The notes below the pieces were generated by a model. That model was not told the origin of the DNA, made no database searches, and saw only the letters and a program-made list of their open reading frames with translations. A stretch of DNA of 55,288 bases, from contig SUUR01000010.1 of the NCBI GenBank assembly GCA_015062435.1, forward strand, positions 1 to 55,288. Direction: 5' to 3'. The stretch is from Alphaproteobacteria bacterium (GTDB lineage Bacteria > Pseudomonadota > Alphaproteobacteria > RF32 > CAG-239). Positions 17,958-26,924 of this stretch are shown here, in pieces. The translations under genes and the position numbers were made by a program. The stretch's first letter is position 1. The number at the start of each line of letters is the position of its first letter.

Positions 17958-18680
17958 CTAATTAGCTCCATCTGTATTAGGCATAGCATCTCTTAGTTTT
18001 TTAGATGCATTATTTAAAGACTTAATCGTATCTTCATAGAGAGAGTTAAGTTCATTCTTTTTAGATTCTATTTTATTATCATCTTGTATAATAGCTTCAT
18101 CTATGGATATTTCTTTAAATTCATAGTAATATTCCTGAGATTTAGGCCCCACAAAACGGAACAATTCTTTACATGCACTTTTATCAATTTCTTTTTTTCC
18201 GTTATTAACTATTGTACTACTGCAATTAATAACATCAACATCTAAATCATTAAGCAATAAAAAACATCTGTCGGTATTTATTTTAGATTTCAGAGTAACT
18301 TGCTGATTTGCCTTCAATGGAGGTAATCTCAAATTAAGTACGACATCTTTACTGTTAGCAGAGGCAGTAGAGTAACGAGGAACATCTTTACGATTAGCTC
18401 TTTTATTTTCTCTGGCATTACGTTCTTCCTGATTAATTGCATCAACCACCACATCATCTGTCCAAGTCAAATTCAATTCGGTGTTAGTAACTTCACCTTT
18501 ACTCCGATTAAAAAATGTAGCTCCCAATTCACAAGAAGTAACCCTGCCGTCAGCATCTTTCACGGGCATAATATCATGCACCTTAAACAATATTGCATCA
18601 TCGGCAGCATTAGCCCACCCTATACATGTAGCCATTCCCAAAGCCAAACAACTGACAAATAATTTGCGATTCATTCTCAT
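17958..18680 (-). CDS. Secreted four-cysteine protein A, unknown family
   Basis: A 240-residue exported protein with a signal peptide ending at about residue 25 (IGWANA-ADD). The beta-rich core carries TSCELGATFFNRSKGEVTNT and a DRC...INC pair 13 residues apart plus a fourth cysteine (KSACKELF), matching the downstream paralogue. The last 45 residues, absent from the paralogue, are a charged predicted coiled coil (ESKKNELNSLYEDTIKSLNN). It is the first gene of a probable three-gene operon with its paralogue and the lytic transglycosylase. Function is unknown. Confidence 0.7.
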   Translation of the reverse strand: MRMNRKLFVSCLALGMATCIGWANAADDAILFKVHDIMPVKDADGRVTSCELGATFFNRSKGEVTNTELNLTWTDDVVVDAINQEERNARENKRANRKDVPRYSTASANSKDVVLNLRLPPLKANQQVTLKSKINTDRCFLLLNDLDVDVINCSSTIVNNGKKEIDKSACKELFRFVGPKSQEYYYEFKEISIDEAIIQDDNKIESKKNELNSLYEDTIKSLNNASKKLRDAMPNTDGAN

Positions 18681-18756
18681 TTGCGTTCCTTTAATATAAG
18701 AGTTAAATCAGTTAATAATAATTTATACTATACCATAACATTAAATGGCAAATATT

Positions 18757-19554
18757 TTAATGATTTTCTGCACTGTTTTCATTATCCATAGCTTTTTTCA
18801 AGCGCAAAATATCCGCCCAAGCTTTTGCCTTTTGTCCGGCAGAGCGCAATAAATATGCCGGATGAAAACTCGCCAAAACCTTTGCCGTTTTCCCGTTAGA
18901 CTTTTTATAATCATACCAATGCCCTCGCATTTTAGATATCGTTTCCCCCATATTCAACAAAGAATTTGCGGCACTACCACCCAGTATAAATATAAAATCA
19001 GGATCCACCAAATCAATTTGCTTTTTCAAAAACGGTAAACATACAGCAACTTCAGAATCAAGCGGTGTACGATTTCCCGGCGGTCTCCACGGGATTATAT
19101 TACAAATATAAAACTGTTCTCTGTCATAACCGATTGCCGCCATCATTTTATCCAATAATTGTCCTGATCTTCCGACAAAAGGCTTTCCGACTCTATCCTC
19201 ATCGGCACCGGGTGCTTCACCGATAAGCAACAATTTTGCATTAGGATTACCATCACCGAACACGATTTTTGATGCTGTATGTTTTAAAGCACAACCGTCA
19301 AACTTTTCCATTTCTGTCAATAAATCTGCTAAAGAATTTACTTTATCGCAAATATCTGTTGCATTTTTATAAGCTCCGTTTGTATTTTGCGCCAAAGAAC
19401 TTATTACCGGTCGATTACTCTGCACATTTACTTCCGGCATACTTTTTGTTTTATTAATCTCCACAGATAAAGGTTCATCACCGCAGATTTCATCTACGCC
19501 TGCCAACAAATACCATTCTAAAATATCTTTTATGTTCATTGCATTATTCATCAT
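18757..19554 (-). CDS. Uracil-DNA glycosylase, family 4-like, alphaproteobacterial form
   Basis: This enzyme removes uracil from DNA to start base excision repair. The core has GEAPGADEDRVGKPFVG (motif 1), the RPPGNRTP loop and a C-terminal SFHPAYLLR motif. Classical family 4 enzymes bind a 4Fe-4S cluster through four cysteines; here the first Cxx-C is reduced to FDGC and the Cys before RPPGNR is Trp (IIPWRPPGNR), leaving two of four. This resembles other alphaproteobacterial members as I know them and suggests the cluster is absent or altered. The first 85 residues are a poorly conserved extension. No strong Shine-Dalgarno; MNIKDILEWY, 15 bases downstream, is an alternative start. Confidence 0.88.
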   Translation of the reverse strand: MMNNAMNIKDILEWYLLAGVDEICGDEPLSVEINKTKSMPEVNVQSNRPVISSLAQNTNGAYKNATDICDKVNSLADLLTEMEKFDGCALKHTASKIVFGDGNPNAKLLLIGEAPGADEDRVGKPFVGRSGQLLDKMMAAIGYDREQFYICNIIPWRPPGNRTPLDSEVAVCLPFLKKQIDLVDPDFIFILGGSAANSLLNMGETISKMRGHWYDYKKSNGKTAKVLASFHPAYLLRSAGQKAKAWADILRLKKAMDNENSAENH

Positions 19555-19689
19555 ATCTTAAAATTAGTCTATTTAACAGATTTTGCAAGATAAAACATTT
19601 ATGTACACAGTTTTGCTAAATATCTCAAAAGTATATTGTATGATTCAAAAAAAAGAATAATATAATAATACTTTTAACATTGGGAACTG

Positions 19690-21474
19690 ATGATGACAAC
19701 ATTTAAATGGATATGGCTGACATTTATGAGCATAGCAGCAATAATTTTTGTTTCTTGCTCATCTGGTAACATTAAAAATCAGATACAACAACCTATCATC
19801 ACATCATCTTCATCAACCAAATCCTACGGATCCTACCTCGCCGGAAGGGTTGCACACTTACGCAAAGATTTTGATAATGCCTCAGATTATTATATCAAAT
19901 CTCTTGATCAAGATCCTGATAATAAGGAGCTGATAAGCAGTTTATATTTATTGCTGGTATCTCAAAGCAGAATTGATGAAGCCGCCATTTATGCACAAAA
20001 ACACCTAAAAAATTCTCCTAACGACAACTTTGCCTATACAGTAATTGCAATTAATCAACTTCATTCTCAAAAATACCAAGATAGCCTTAATACTATTTCC
20101 AAATTTGACAATCCTGCATACACTTCTTTTATCGGTCCGCTCCTCAAAGCATGGAACTATGTCGGTCTAAATCAGCCAAACAACGCTCTGAAGTCATTAT
20201 CTCCCTTAAAAAAAGAACCGGGTTTCTTTGGTATATATCATTTTCATCAAGGATTGATCAATGACTATTTTAACAACACCAGAGATGCTCAAACATCGTA
20301 TGAAGCTCTTATAAACGAAGAAACAGCAGAACTATCTTTACGCTCTATTGAGCTAATCGGTAATTTTTATTTAAGAACACAACAACCGGATAAAGCCAAA
20401 TCACTGGTAAAAGGATATAGCAATGATAAAAACGTTGCAGATATCTTAACCAGATTATCACAAAATTTAACATCTTCCCAAATCCCAAATAAAATAATTA
20501 CCACCCCACAACATGGTGCGGCAGAGGCATTATTTTCAATTGCGGCAACCTTTCGTTATGATGATATAATTGATGTTGCCCACATGTTTACCAGCTTAGC
20601 AATATATCAAAATCCTGATTATGATTTAGCCAAATTATTACTTGCCGATATTTTAGAAGATCGTTCTATGTACGCAGATGCCAACAAAGTATATGATAGT
20701 ATCAAAGAAGAATCTCCGGCATATTATGCATCACAAATAAAAAAATCTCGAAATCTGATTAAAGAAAATGATTATGATAGTGCCGAAATTTTACTTAAGT
20801 CTTTGGCTTTAGACTACAACAATGCTCAACTCTATCTTGATTTAGGAGATGTCCTTCGCCTTAAAAGTGATTATAAAGAAGCTGTCAAAAACTATCAAAA
20901 AGTTATCAAAAAATCACCTAATGCCAACAATATTTGGGTTGTATACTATGCTATGGGAATATCCTTTGAACAAAGCAATAATTGGCAAGAAGCCGAAAAA
21001 GCCCTCCTTACTGCTAAAGAACTTAGTCAAGATCACTATTTGGTACTAAACTATCTTGGTTATACTTGGCTGAAACAAAATCAAAATATTGATCAGGCAT
21101 TTACAATGATAGCAGATGCTTACAATCAGGCTCCAGATGATGTTAACATAATAGACAGTCTTGGTTGGGCTCTATATAATCTTGGTTATTATGGAATGGC
21201 CGAAAAATATCTTGAAAAAGCATCTGAACTTGCTCCTTCAAATCCTGTGATATGTGACCATTTAGGCGATGTATATTGGTTTAGCGGTCGTCGCAATGAA
21301 GCTCGTTTTAAATGGCAACAAGCTCTGGATCTTAAAGATAACAGTGAAGAATTAGATACCAATACCATCAAAACAAAAATAAAATATGGCATCAAAAAAT
21401 CTCCTGAAATAAAATATGATAAAGAGCTCATTGCAGATAAAATAAAAACATTGATAAAAGACACAAAACAATAA
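19690..21474 (+). CDS. TPR-repeat lipoprotein
   Basis: A 594-residue envelope protein. The N-terminus is a lipoprotein signal with lipobox IFVSC (Cys23). The rest is a long array of tetratricopeptide repeats, clearest at residues 50-110 and 370-520 (AQLYLDLGDVLRLKSDYKEA, then VLNYLGYTWLKQNQNIDQAF and IDSLGWALYNLGYYGMAEKY). Repeat arrays of this kind act as scaffolds for envelope complexes and resemble alphaproteobacterial Flp/peptidoglycan-associated TPR lipoproteins. The partner is unknown. It is a single gene converging on clpX with a shared terminator. Confidence 0.85.
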   Translation: MMTTFKWIWLTFMSIAAIIFVSCSSGNIKNQIQQPIITSSSSTKSYGSYLAGRVAHLRKDFDNASDYYIKSLDQDPDNKELISSLYLLLVSQSRIDEAAIYAQKHLKNSPNDNFAYTVIAINQLHSQKYQDSLNTISKFDNPAYTSFIGPLLKAWNYVGLNQPNNALKSLSPLKKEPGFFGIYHFHQGLINDYFNNTRDAQTSYEALINEETAELSLRSIELIGNFYLRTQQPDKAKSLVKGYSNDKNVADILTRLSQNLTSSQIPNKIITTPQHGAAEALFSIAATFRYDDIIDVAHMFTSLAIYQNPDYDLAKLLLADILEDRSMYADANKVYDSIKEESPAYYASQIKKSRNLIKENDYDSAEILLKSLALDYNNAQLYLDLGDVLRLKSDYKEAVKNYQKVIKKSPNANNIWVVYYAMGISFEQSNNWQEAEKALLTAKELSQDHYLVLNYLGYTWLKQNQNIDQAFTMIADAYNQAPDDVNIIDSLGWALYNLGYYGMAEKYLEKASELAPSNPVICDHLGDVYWFSGRRNEARFKWQQALDLKDNSEELDTNTIKTKIKYGIKKSPEIKYDKELIADKIKTLIKDTKQ

Positions 21475-21513
21475 AAAAATAAGGCTAAGATTAATTCTTA
21501 GCCTTATTTTTTT
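21474..21513. terminator. Bidirectional terminator between the TPR lipoprotein gene and clpX
   Basis: Ten-base perfect arms aaggctaaga (21481-21490) and tcttagcctt (21496-21505) lie between an A-run and a T-run. Confidence 0.92.
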
Positions 21514-22771
21514 AAGATGCTTTCTTATTTAAAATAAATTTAGGATCTTTTTTATCATTAATAACTTTATCGTCAATAACTATTTCCGTCACATCTTTTT
21601 TATCCGGAATCTCATACATCAACTCCAATAAAGTATCTTCCATAATGGCACGCAATCCACGAGCACCTGTTTTTCTTTCAATTGCTTTTTTTGCAATTGC
21701 ATGCAAAGCATTATCAGTAAAAGTCAACTTAACACCTTCAACTTCAAACATACACTCGTATTGCTTCACCAATGCATTTTTAGGCTCGGTTAAAACCTTA
21801 ACCAAAGCATCTTCATTCAAATCACCCAAAGTTGCAATAATCGGCAATCTTCCAACAAACTCGGGAATCAATCCGAATTTTAACAAATCTTCAGGTTGCA
21901 CATCTTTGATAATTTCCCCAATACCACGTTCTTCTTTTGCGGCAACTTTTGCACCAAAACCGATAGAAGTTTCTTTTCCTCTGCGACTGACAATTTTTTC
22001 CAAACCGGCAAAAGCACCTCCGCAAATAAATAAAATATTTGTTGTGTCAACATGCAAAAATTCTTGTTGTGGATGTTTACGTCCGCCTTGAGGAGGAACA
22101 TTTGCTACGGTTCCTTCTATAATTTTTAATAATGCTTGTTGAACACCTTCACCTGAAACATCTCTTGTAATTGACGGTCCGTCTGTTTTTCTGGTGATTT
22201 TATCAATTTCATCAATATAAACAATACCTCGCTGAGCCTTTTCAATATCATAATTAGCATTCTGCACTAATTTGAGTATGATATTTTCAACATCTTCACC
22301 GACATATCCGGCCTCTGTTAAAGTTGTGGCATCTGCGATGGCAAACGGAACATCTAAAATTTTAGCCAATGTTTGAGCCAATAAAGTTTTTCCGCTACCG
22401 GTAGAACCGATTAAGATGACATTGGATTTGGCAATTTCAACATCTTTATTATTTTTTTTGGAATTTAGCCGTTTATAGTGATTATATACGGCAACAGATA
22501 ATACTTTTTTGGCAAAATCCTGTCCGATAACATATTGATCTAAAAATTCTTTTATCTTTGATGGTGATGGCAAAACACCACCATTCAAGCTATGATTTTC
22601 CGCATTTTTTTCTTCAGCCATTTCATCGGCAACAATATTTATACAAACATCAATACATTCGTCACAAATATACACACCTCTGCCGGCAATTAATTTTTTC
22701 ACTTCATTTTGACTTTTTCCGCAAAATGAACAATGCAACAAATCTTCCTGATTATTCTTATTATCCCCCAT
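21512..22771 (-). CDS. clpX: ATP-dependent Clp protease ATPase subunit ClpX
   Basis: ClpX unfolds tagged proteins and feeds them into ClpP. The N-terminal zinc-binding domain has four cysteines (Cys14, 17, 36, 39: CSFCGK and CDECID). The AAA+ module shows Walker A GSTGSGKT, the pore-loop [10 protein letters not shown], Walker [11 protein letters not shown] and the C-terminal sensor [10 protein letters not shown]. At 419 residues it is of normal length. It lies 10 bp downstream of clpP on the same strand, so the two are co-transcribed and translated in step. Confidence 0.98.
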   Translation of the reverse strand: MGDNKNNQEDLLHCSFCGKSQNEVKKLIAGRGVYICDECIDVCINIVADEMAEEKNAENHSLNGGVLPSPSKIKEFLDQYVIGQDFAKKVLSVAVYNHYKRLNSKKNNKDVEIAKSNVILIGSTGSGKTLLAQTLAKILDVPFAIADATTLTEAGYVGEDVENIILKLVQNANYDIEKAQRGIVYIDEIDKITRKTDGPSITRDVSGEGVQQALLKIIEGTVANVPPQGGRKHPQQEFLHVDTTNILFICGGAFAGLEKIVSRRGKETSIGFGAKVAAKEERGIGEIIKDVQPEDLLKFGLIPEFVGRLPIIATLGDLNEDALVKVLTEPKNALVKQYECMFEVEGVKLTFTDNALHAIAKKAIERKTGARGLRAIMEDTLLELMYEIPDKKDVTEIVIDDKVINDKKDPKFILNKKAS

Positions 22772-22781
22772 TTGCGTACTC

Positions 22782-23411
22782 CTATTTCAGAACTTCTTCA
22801 CGAGAAGAAACAATACAATCAATCAACCCGAATTTTTTAGCTTCTTCCGGTGTCATAAAATTATCTCTTTCCATTGCCTTTTCAATCACTGAAAGCTTTT
22901 GCCCTGTTTTATCTGCATAAATTTTATTTAATCTTTTTTTCATATTCAATATCAATCTGGTACGAATTTCCATATCTGTTGCTTGCCCCTGAAAACCTCC
23001 TGATGGTTGATGTATCATTATCTGAGAATTAGGCAAAGCAAACCTCTTTCCTTTAGCACCGGCAGTCAACAATAAAGACCCCATAGAACATGCCTGACCA
23101 ATACAAAGAGTGTTTACATCACAACTGATATACTGCATTGTATCAAACATAGCCATACCGGCAGTGACACTTCCACCTGGAGAATTTATATACAAGAAAA
23201 TATCTTTTTTAGGATTCTCAGATTCCAGAAACAACAATTGAGCACAAACCAAAGAAGATACCTCGTCATTAACTTCACCTGTTAAAAAGATTATTCTTTC
23301 TTTTAACAATCTTGAATATATATCAAAAGATCTTTCACCTTTTGAAGTCTGTTCAATAACCATAGGCACCAAAGCCCCTTTACAAATATCATATTTATCG
23401 TAATTACTCAT
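22782..23411 (-). CDS. clpP: ATP-dependent Clp protease proteolytic subunit ClpP
   Basis: ClpP forms the tetradecameric serine protease chamber. The catalytic Ser109 lies in [10 protein letters not shown], His134 in IMIHQPSGG and the Asp in [12 protein letters not shown]. The start [20 protein letters not shown] gives a normal short propeptide region, and the length is 209 residues. It is the first gene of the clpP-clpX pair. In many alphaproteobacteria tig lies directly upstream; here a three-gene glycosylation cassette separates them. Confidence 0.98.
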   Translation of the reverse strand: MSNYDKYDICKGALVPMVIEQTSKGERSFDIYSRLLKERIIFLTGEVNDEVSSLVCAQLLFLESENPKKDIFLYINSPGGSVTAGMAMFDTMQYISCDVNTLCIGQACSMGSLLLTAGAKGKRFALPNSQIMIHQPSGGFQGQATDMEIRTRLILNMKKRLNKIYADKTGQKLSVIEKAMERDNFMTPEEAKKFGLIDCIVSSREEVLK

Positions 23412-23487
23412 TGTTATTTCCTCAAAATTTAATACTGTTCTTTAGTATAAGACAATATATTCAATAAAGTGTTAAAATAAAGATATT

Positions 23488-24186
23488 TTATTTTTTTACG
23501 GCAACTAAATATAAATTTTTTCCGAGCAACTTACCTTTGGTTATTTTATCAGCCAACACACTTAACGGAAAAATAAATTTATCATAAAATTTTATACTTT
23601 TTACACTTGGTACACCTGACTGAGATGGCAACATCTTAAATATCAAAGAAGCAAAAAAGCCCAAAAAATCCGCATATTTGCAATCTTCAATTATTAATCC
23701 GCTCCGTTCAACTTTTTTGCTAAGTTCATCTTTCAGATATCGACGATAGTGTCCGACTTTTCTATCCATTTTTGAATACAAGCATGGAAAAGCCGGTACA
23801 TAAATCAACATCTTTCCACCCTTTTTAAGTTTATTATAAATCTGTTCAATTACAGCATTATCATTTTCTATATGTTCCAACACATTCAGACTATAAATAA
23901 AATCTAAAGAACAATCCTCAATATCTTCCATAGATAAAAACACTTCAAATTCTTTCAAATATTTTTGCATATTTTGAGCAGGTTCAACGCAAACAAGATT
24001 TTTATAATTTAGCTCTCTTAACTCTTTTACGAAATATCCGTTTCCGGCACCCAAATCAGCAATCATATCATTTTTAGAGGCAATTAACTTTTGCAACAAT
24101 TCCAACAACCGCCCGTTATAATTGACGGCTTTATTCATAATTTCCAAATTTTCTTCACCCGAATATTGCAATTTAATCCTCAACAT
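23488..24186 (-). CDS. Class I SAM-dependent methyltransferase
   Basis: A 232-residue methyltransferase of the type 11 group. Motif I is IADLGAGNGYFV, the acidic residue of motif II follows in VCVEPAQNM, and the post-motif region is FIYSLNVLEHIENDNAVIEQ. The C-terminal half has a GHYRRYLKDEL segment and a hydrophobic patch that may touch the membrane. Its first 14 bases overlap the end of the glycosyltransferase gene, so the two are translationally coupled. The substrate is probably a lipid-linked sugar or glycolipid made by its neighbours. Confidence 0.85.
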   Translation of the reverse strand: MLRIKLQYSGEENLEIMNKAVNYNGRLLELLQKLIASKNDMIADLGAGNGYFVKELRELNYKNLVCVEPAQNMQKYLKEFEVFLSMEDIEDCSLDFIYSLNVLEHIENDNAVIEQIYNKLKKGGKMLIYVPAFPCLYSKMDRKVGHYRRYLKDELSKKVERSGLIIEDCKYADFLGFFASLIFKMLPSQSGVPSVKSIKFYDKFIFPLSVLADKITKGKLLGKNLYLVAVKK

Positions 24187-25099
24187 TTTTATAATTTAAA
24201 TAATGCATTCTTCTTATTTCTTGTCGAGTTTTACGCAAAGAATCTAAAACAAAACCAATCAACAAACATAGCCCGAAACAAATCATTAACCCCATCGCTA
24301 AAACAGATCGAGGTAGCCATGGTACCGTACCTGTTTGAATATAATGAACAATTACCGGCATTCCCAAATATAGTGATGCTACAAAAAATATAGCTGATAC
24401 AGAACTGAAAAACATCATCGGACGTTCATCTTTAATCCAATTAACAATCATCATCAAAATTCTGAATCCATCTTTAAACGTAGAAAGCTTACTTACAGAA
24501 CCAAGTGGTCTTGCAAAATAATCCGTATCAACTTCCTGCATGGGAATATTGGCGGACAAAGCATGAACCGTCAACTCGGTTTCTATTTCAAATCCTTTTG
24601 ATACCGCCGGAAAACTTTTTACAAAACGCTTACTGAAAACTCTGAAACCTGATAGCATATCTTCTAATTTATGCTTAAAAAAATATTGTACTAATTTGGT
24701 TAGTATTTTGTTTCCCCATCTGTGTCCTACTCTATATGCAGACAAATCTACTTCTTTTCTTGCTCCGATAACCATATCTAAATTATTATCACACAGCGTT
24801 TTAATTAATAAAGGTGTTTTTGCAATATCATAAGTCATATCGCCATCACTCATTACATAAATATCTGCATCAACATCTGCAAACATTCTTCGCACAACAT
24901 TACCTTTTCCCTGCATTGGCTCAGATCTGACAATTGCTCCTGCTTTTAAGGCTTTCTCAATTGTGTCATCACTAGAATTGTTGTCATACACATAAATCTT
25001 AGCATCAGGTAATACTTGCTTAAATTCTCTTACTACTTCACCGATTGCCAACCCCTCATTATAACAAGGAATTATCACGGCAATATTCATTTTTTTCAT
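24173..25099 (-). CDS. Family 2 glycosyltransferase, DPM/DPG-synthase-like, membrane-anchored
   Basis: A 308-residue GT-A glycosyltransferase expected to move a sugar from a nucleotide to a polyprenyl phosphate. The N-terminus IAVIIPCYNEGLAIGEVV binds the nucleotide; the DxD-like MSDGDMTYD binds metal; and the acceptor region GARKEVDLSAYRVGHRWGNK is typical. Two C-terminal hydrophobic helices (about residues 230-250 and 265-285) anchor it in the membrane. It overlaps its upstream neighbour by 4 bp (ATGA) and its downstream one by 14 bp. The product is probably the donor for the polytopic protein encoded just upstream. Confidence 0.9.
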   Translation of the reverse strand: MKKMNIAVIIPCYNEGLAIGEVVREFKQVLPDAKIYVYDNNSSDDTIEKALKAGAIVRSEPMQGKGNVVRRMFADVDADIYVMSDGDMTYDIAKTPLLIKTLCDNNLDMVIGARKEVDLSAYRVGHRWGNKILTKLVQYFFKHKLEDMLSGFRVFSKRFVKSFPAVSKGFEIETELTVHALSANIPMQEVDTDYFARPLGSVSKLSTFKDGFRILMMIVNWIKDERPMMFFSSVSAIFFVASLYLGMPVIVHYIQTGTVPWLPRSVLAMGLMICFGLCLLIGFVLDSLRKTRQEIRRMHYLNYKNVED

Positions 25100-26805
25100 T
25101 TATAATTCCTTCCGAAAAACACAGATTTTTCTAAATTTTCAGGCACACACAATATCCAAAAAAACATATTATTATCAATCAAATGACACTTCATTCCCTC
25201 ATTTTTTGCATATTTATAAAATATATTTGTAAGAGAAAAATTGTCACACACTGATATCATTATTGCAACAGGACCATCATGGTCTTTAATAATTTTTGTT
25301 TTTAAATCAAGCCATTTATTATTTTCAAATACATTCCCCCATTGCCCTGAACTGATAAACATATTTACCCCTCTTACTTGAGAATATTTATTCAACAAAG
25401 GCAATATTGCCGCCGATGGTTGATCATACATTTTCAATAACGTATTTTCCGGAAGACGTATATCTTCAACTTGCACATACCTAGCTCGCCCATCAAATTG
25501 ATCAAAAAACTTCCGATCTTCTTCAAATTCTGGCCATATTTTAACAATTGCAGGAATTAAATGCCCCTCTGCTTCAATTTTTTTATCCCAAAAATCACTA
25601 TAATAAGGAGTTGAAATTAAAGAATAAAATAAAAGTATTGATATTACTCCATAAAATATTAATTTAACATAACCTTCCTTAGGATAAAAAAATGACACAA
25701 CTTGTACAATAATAATTGCACTTAACATCAAAAATTGAATTGAATAACGTTGTATACTAAAAGTTAAAAGCCATACTAAGTAAGATACAAACCACAAAAC
25801 CCAAAGAAACACCATTTTTTTATCAAAATCTAAATGTTTTTTATCTCTGATACGCCAATATCCGCAAAACAGTACAAACCCAACACAAACAAAAAACATA
25901 ATGATGTTTCTGAAATCCATTATTATTGCTCTACCTTCTACTGGCAATTTTTCCAATAATATATAAAACGGATAAAACACATATCCCCAAATATCCTTCG
26001 GTAAAAAGCTTTTATCCCGATAACTTTCAGGTTCAAACCATTCTGAACCAAATATATTATTCAACAAAGGAAATACCGGATTATCAAATGTTGTCCATAA
26101 CCTCCACATCCAAAATCCGAAAGTAAACAAAAACCCGATAACGCCACCAATTATCAAAAACATCAGCACTTTATTCAATGGTTTAAAATATCTGTAACAC
26201 AATATAATTGCCACACCTGCAGATACACAATAAGTTGCAGCCGTAAGTTTCAACCCTGCAGCGGCACCTAACAAAATTCCTGCCCACAAAAAATATTTTA
26301 AATTAAATTCTACATTATTTTTTAACGCCTTAACAATCAAGTAATACCCACTAATAACCATCAGTGTCATCATCATTTCGTTAGTGGTTGTACCTATTTG
26401 CATAAAAAAGGCCCAAGACGTAACTCCGGTTAACCAAGCTAACACAATCTGCAAACGCCCACACCAATTATTAATATTAAAAAATAGCGTTATCAGTTTA
26501 AAAAAAACAAACGAAGCAGCTCCGGCCCAAAGTCCTTGTATAAAAATAACTAAATTCGGATAATCATTAAAAAAAGTAATTAACAAATACAACGGAACAT
26601 CAGGCAGTGGATTAAAAAAAGTATTTATCCCTCCCGGTACAATATCATACATCCATCTATCATTGAACAATGCCCATGAATTGTAATAATGATAATTAGC
26701 CAAATCCCATAAAACATCGTAACGAGTTAATAAACTCACAATACCGCCAAGAATCAGAAAAAAGAGCAACTGCACAAAATTACAACGAAACAAATTATTA
26801 AGCAT
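25096..26805 (-). CDS. Polytopic membrane protein, probable GT-C-type glycosyltransferase
   Basis: A 569-residue inner-membrane protein with about ten or more hydrophobic helices and a soluble C-terminal part (from about residue 400). The first periplasmic loop holds WDLANYHYYNSWALFNDRW and a Pro-rich FNPLPDVP, a pattern seen in GT-C-like enzymes that use polyprenyl-linked sugars. I chose the ATG at 26805 because ggga-gaatatt precedes it at proper spacing; an in-frame start 60 bases upstream has none. It is first of three overlapping genes with a polyprenyl-phosphate sugar transferase and a methyltransferase. The acceptor is unknown. Confidence 0.75.
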   Translation of the reverse strand: MLNNLFRCNFVQLLFFLILGGIVSLLTRYDVLWDLANYHYYNSWALFNDRWMYDIVPGGINTFFNPLPDVPLYLLITFFNDYPNLVIFIQGLWAGAASFVFFKLITLFFNINNWCGRLQIVLAWLTGVTSWAFFMQIGTTTNEMMMTLMVISGYYLIVKALKNNVEFNLKYFLWAGILLGAAAGLKLTAATYCVSAGVAIILCYRYFKPLNKVLMFLIIGGVIGFLFTFGFWMWRLWTTFDNPVFPLLNNIFGSEWFEPESYRDKSFLPKDIWGYVFYPFYILLEKLPVEGRAIIMDFRNIIMFFVCVGFVLFCGYWRIRDKKHLDFDKKMVFLWVLWFVSYLVWLLTFSIQRYSIQFLMLSAIIIVQVVSFFYPKEGYVKLIFYGVISILLFYSLISTPYYSDFWDKKIEAEGHLIPAIVKIWPEFEEDRKFFDQFDGRARYVQVEDIRLPENTLLKMYDQPSAAILPLLNKYSQVRGVNMFISSGQWGNVFENNKWLDLKTKIIKDHDGPVAIMISVCDNFSLTNIFYKYAKNEGMKCHLIDNNMFFWILCVPENLEKSVFFGRNYK

Positions 26806-26871
26806 AATATTCTCCCAACAAGCATAATAAATCAGAGTTATTTTATTTACAATTTTTTTCCTCATTTAATC

Positions 26872-26906
26872 CAAAACAAAAAGAGCCGTTTATATCAAAC
26901 GGCTCT
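26872..26906 (-). terminator. Rho-independent terminator of tig
   Basis: Ten-base arms agagccgttt (26882-26891) and aaacggctct (26897-26906) are followed leftward by T-rich sequence. Confidence 0.85.
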
Positions 26907-26924
26907 CTTGATTAACATAGATGA

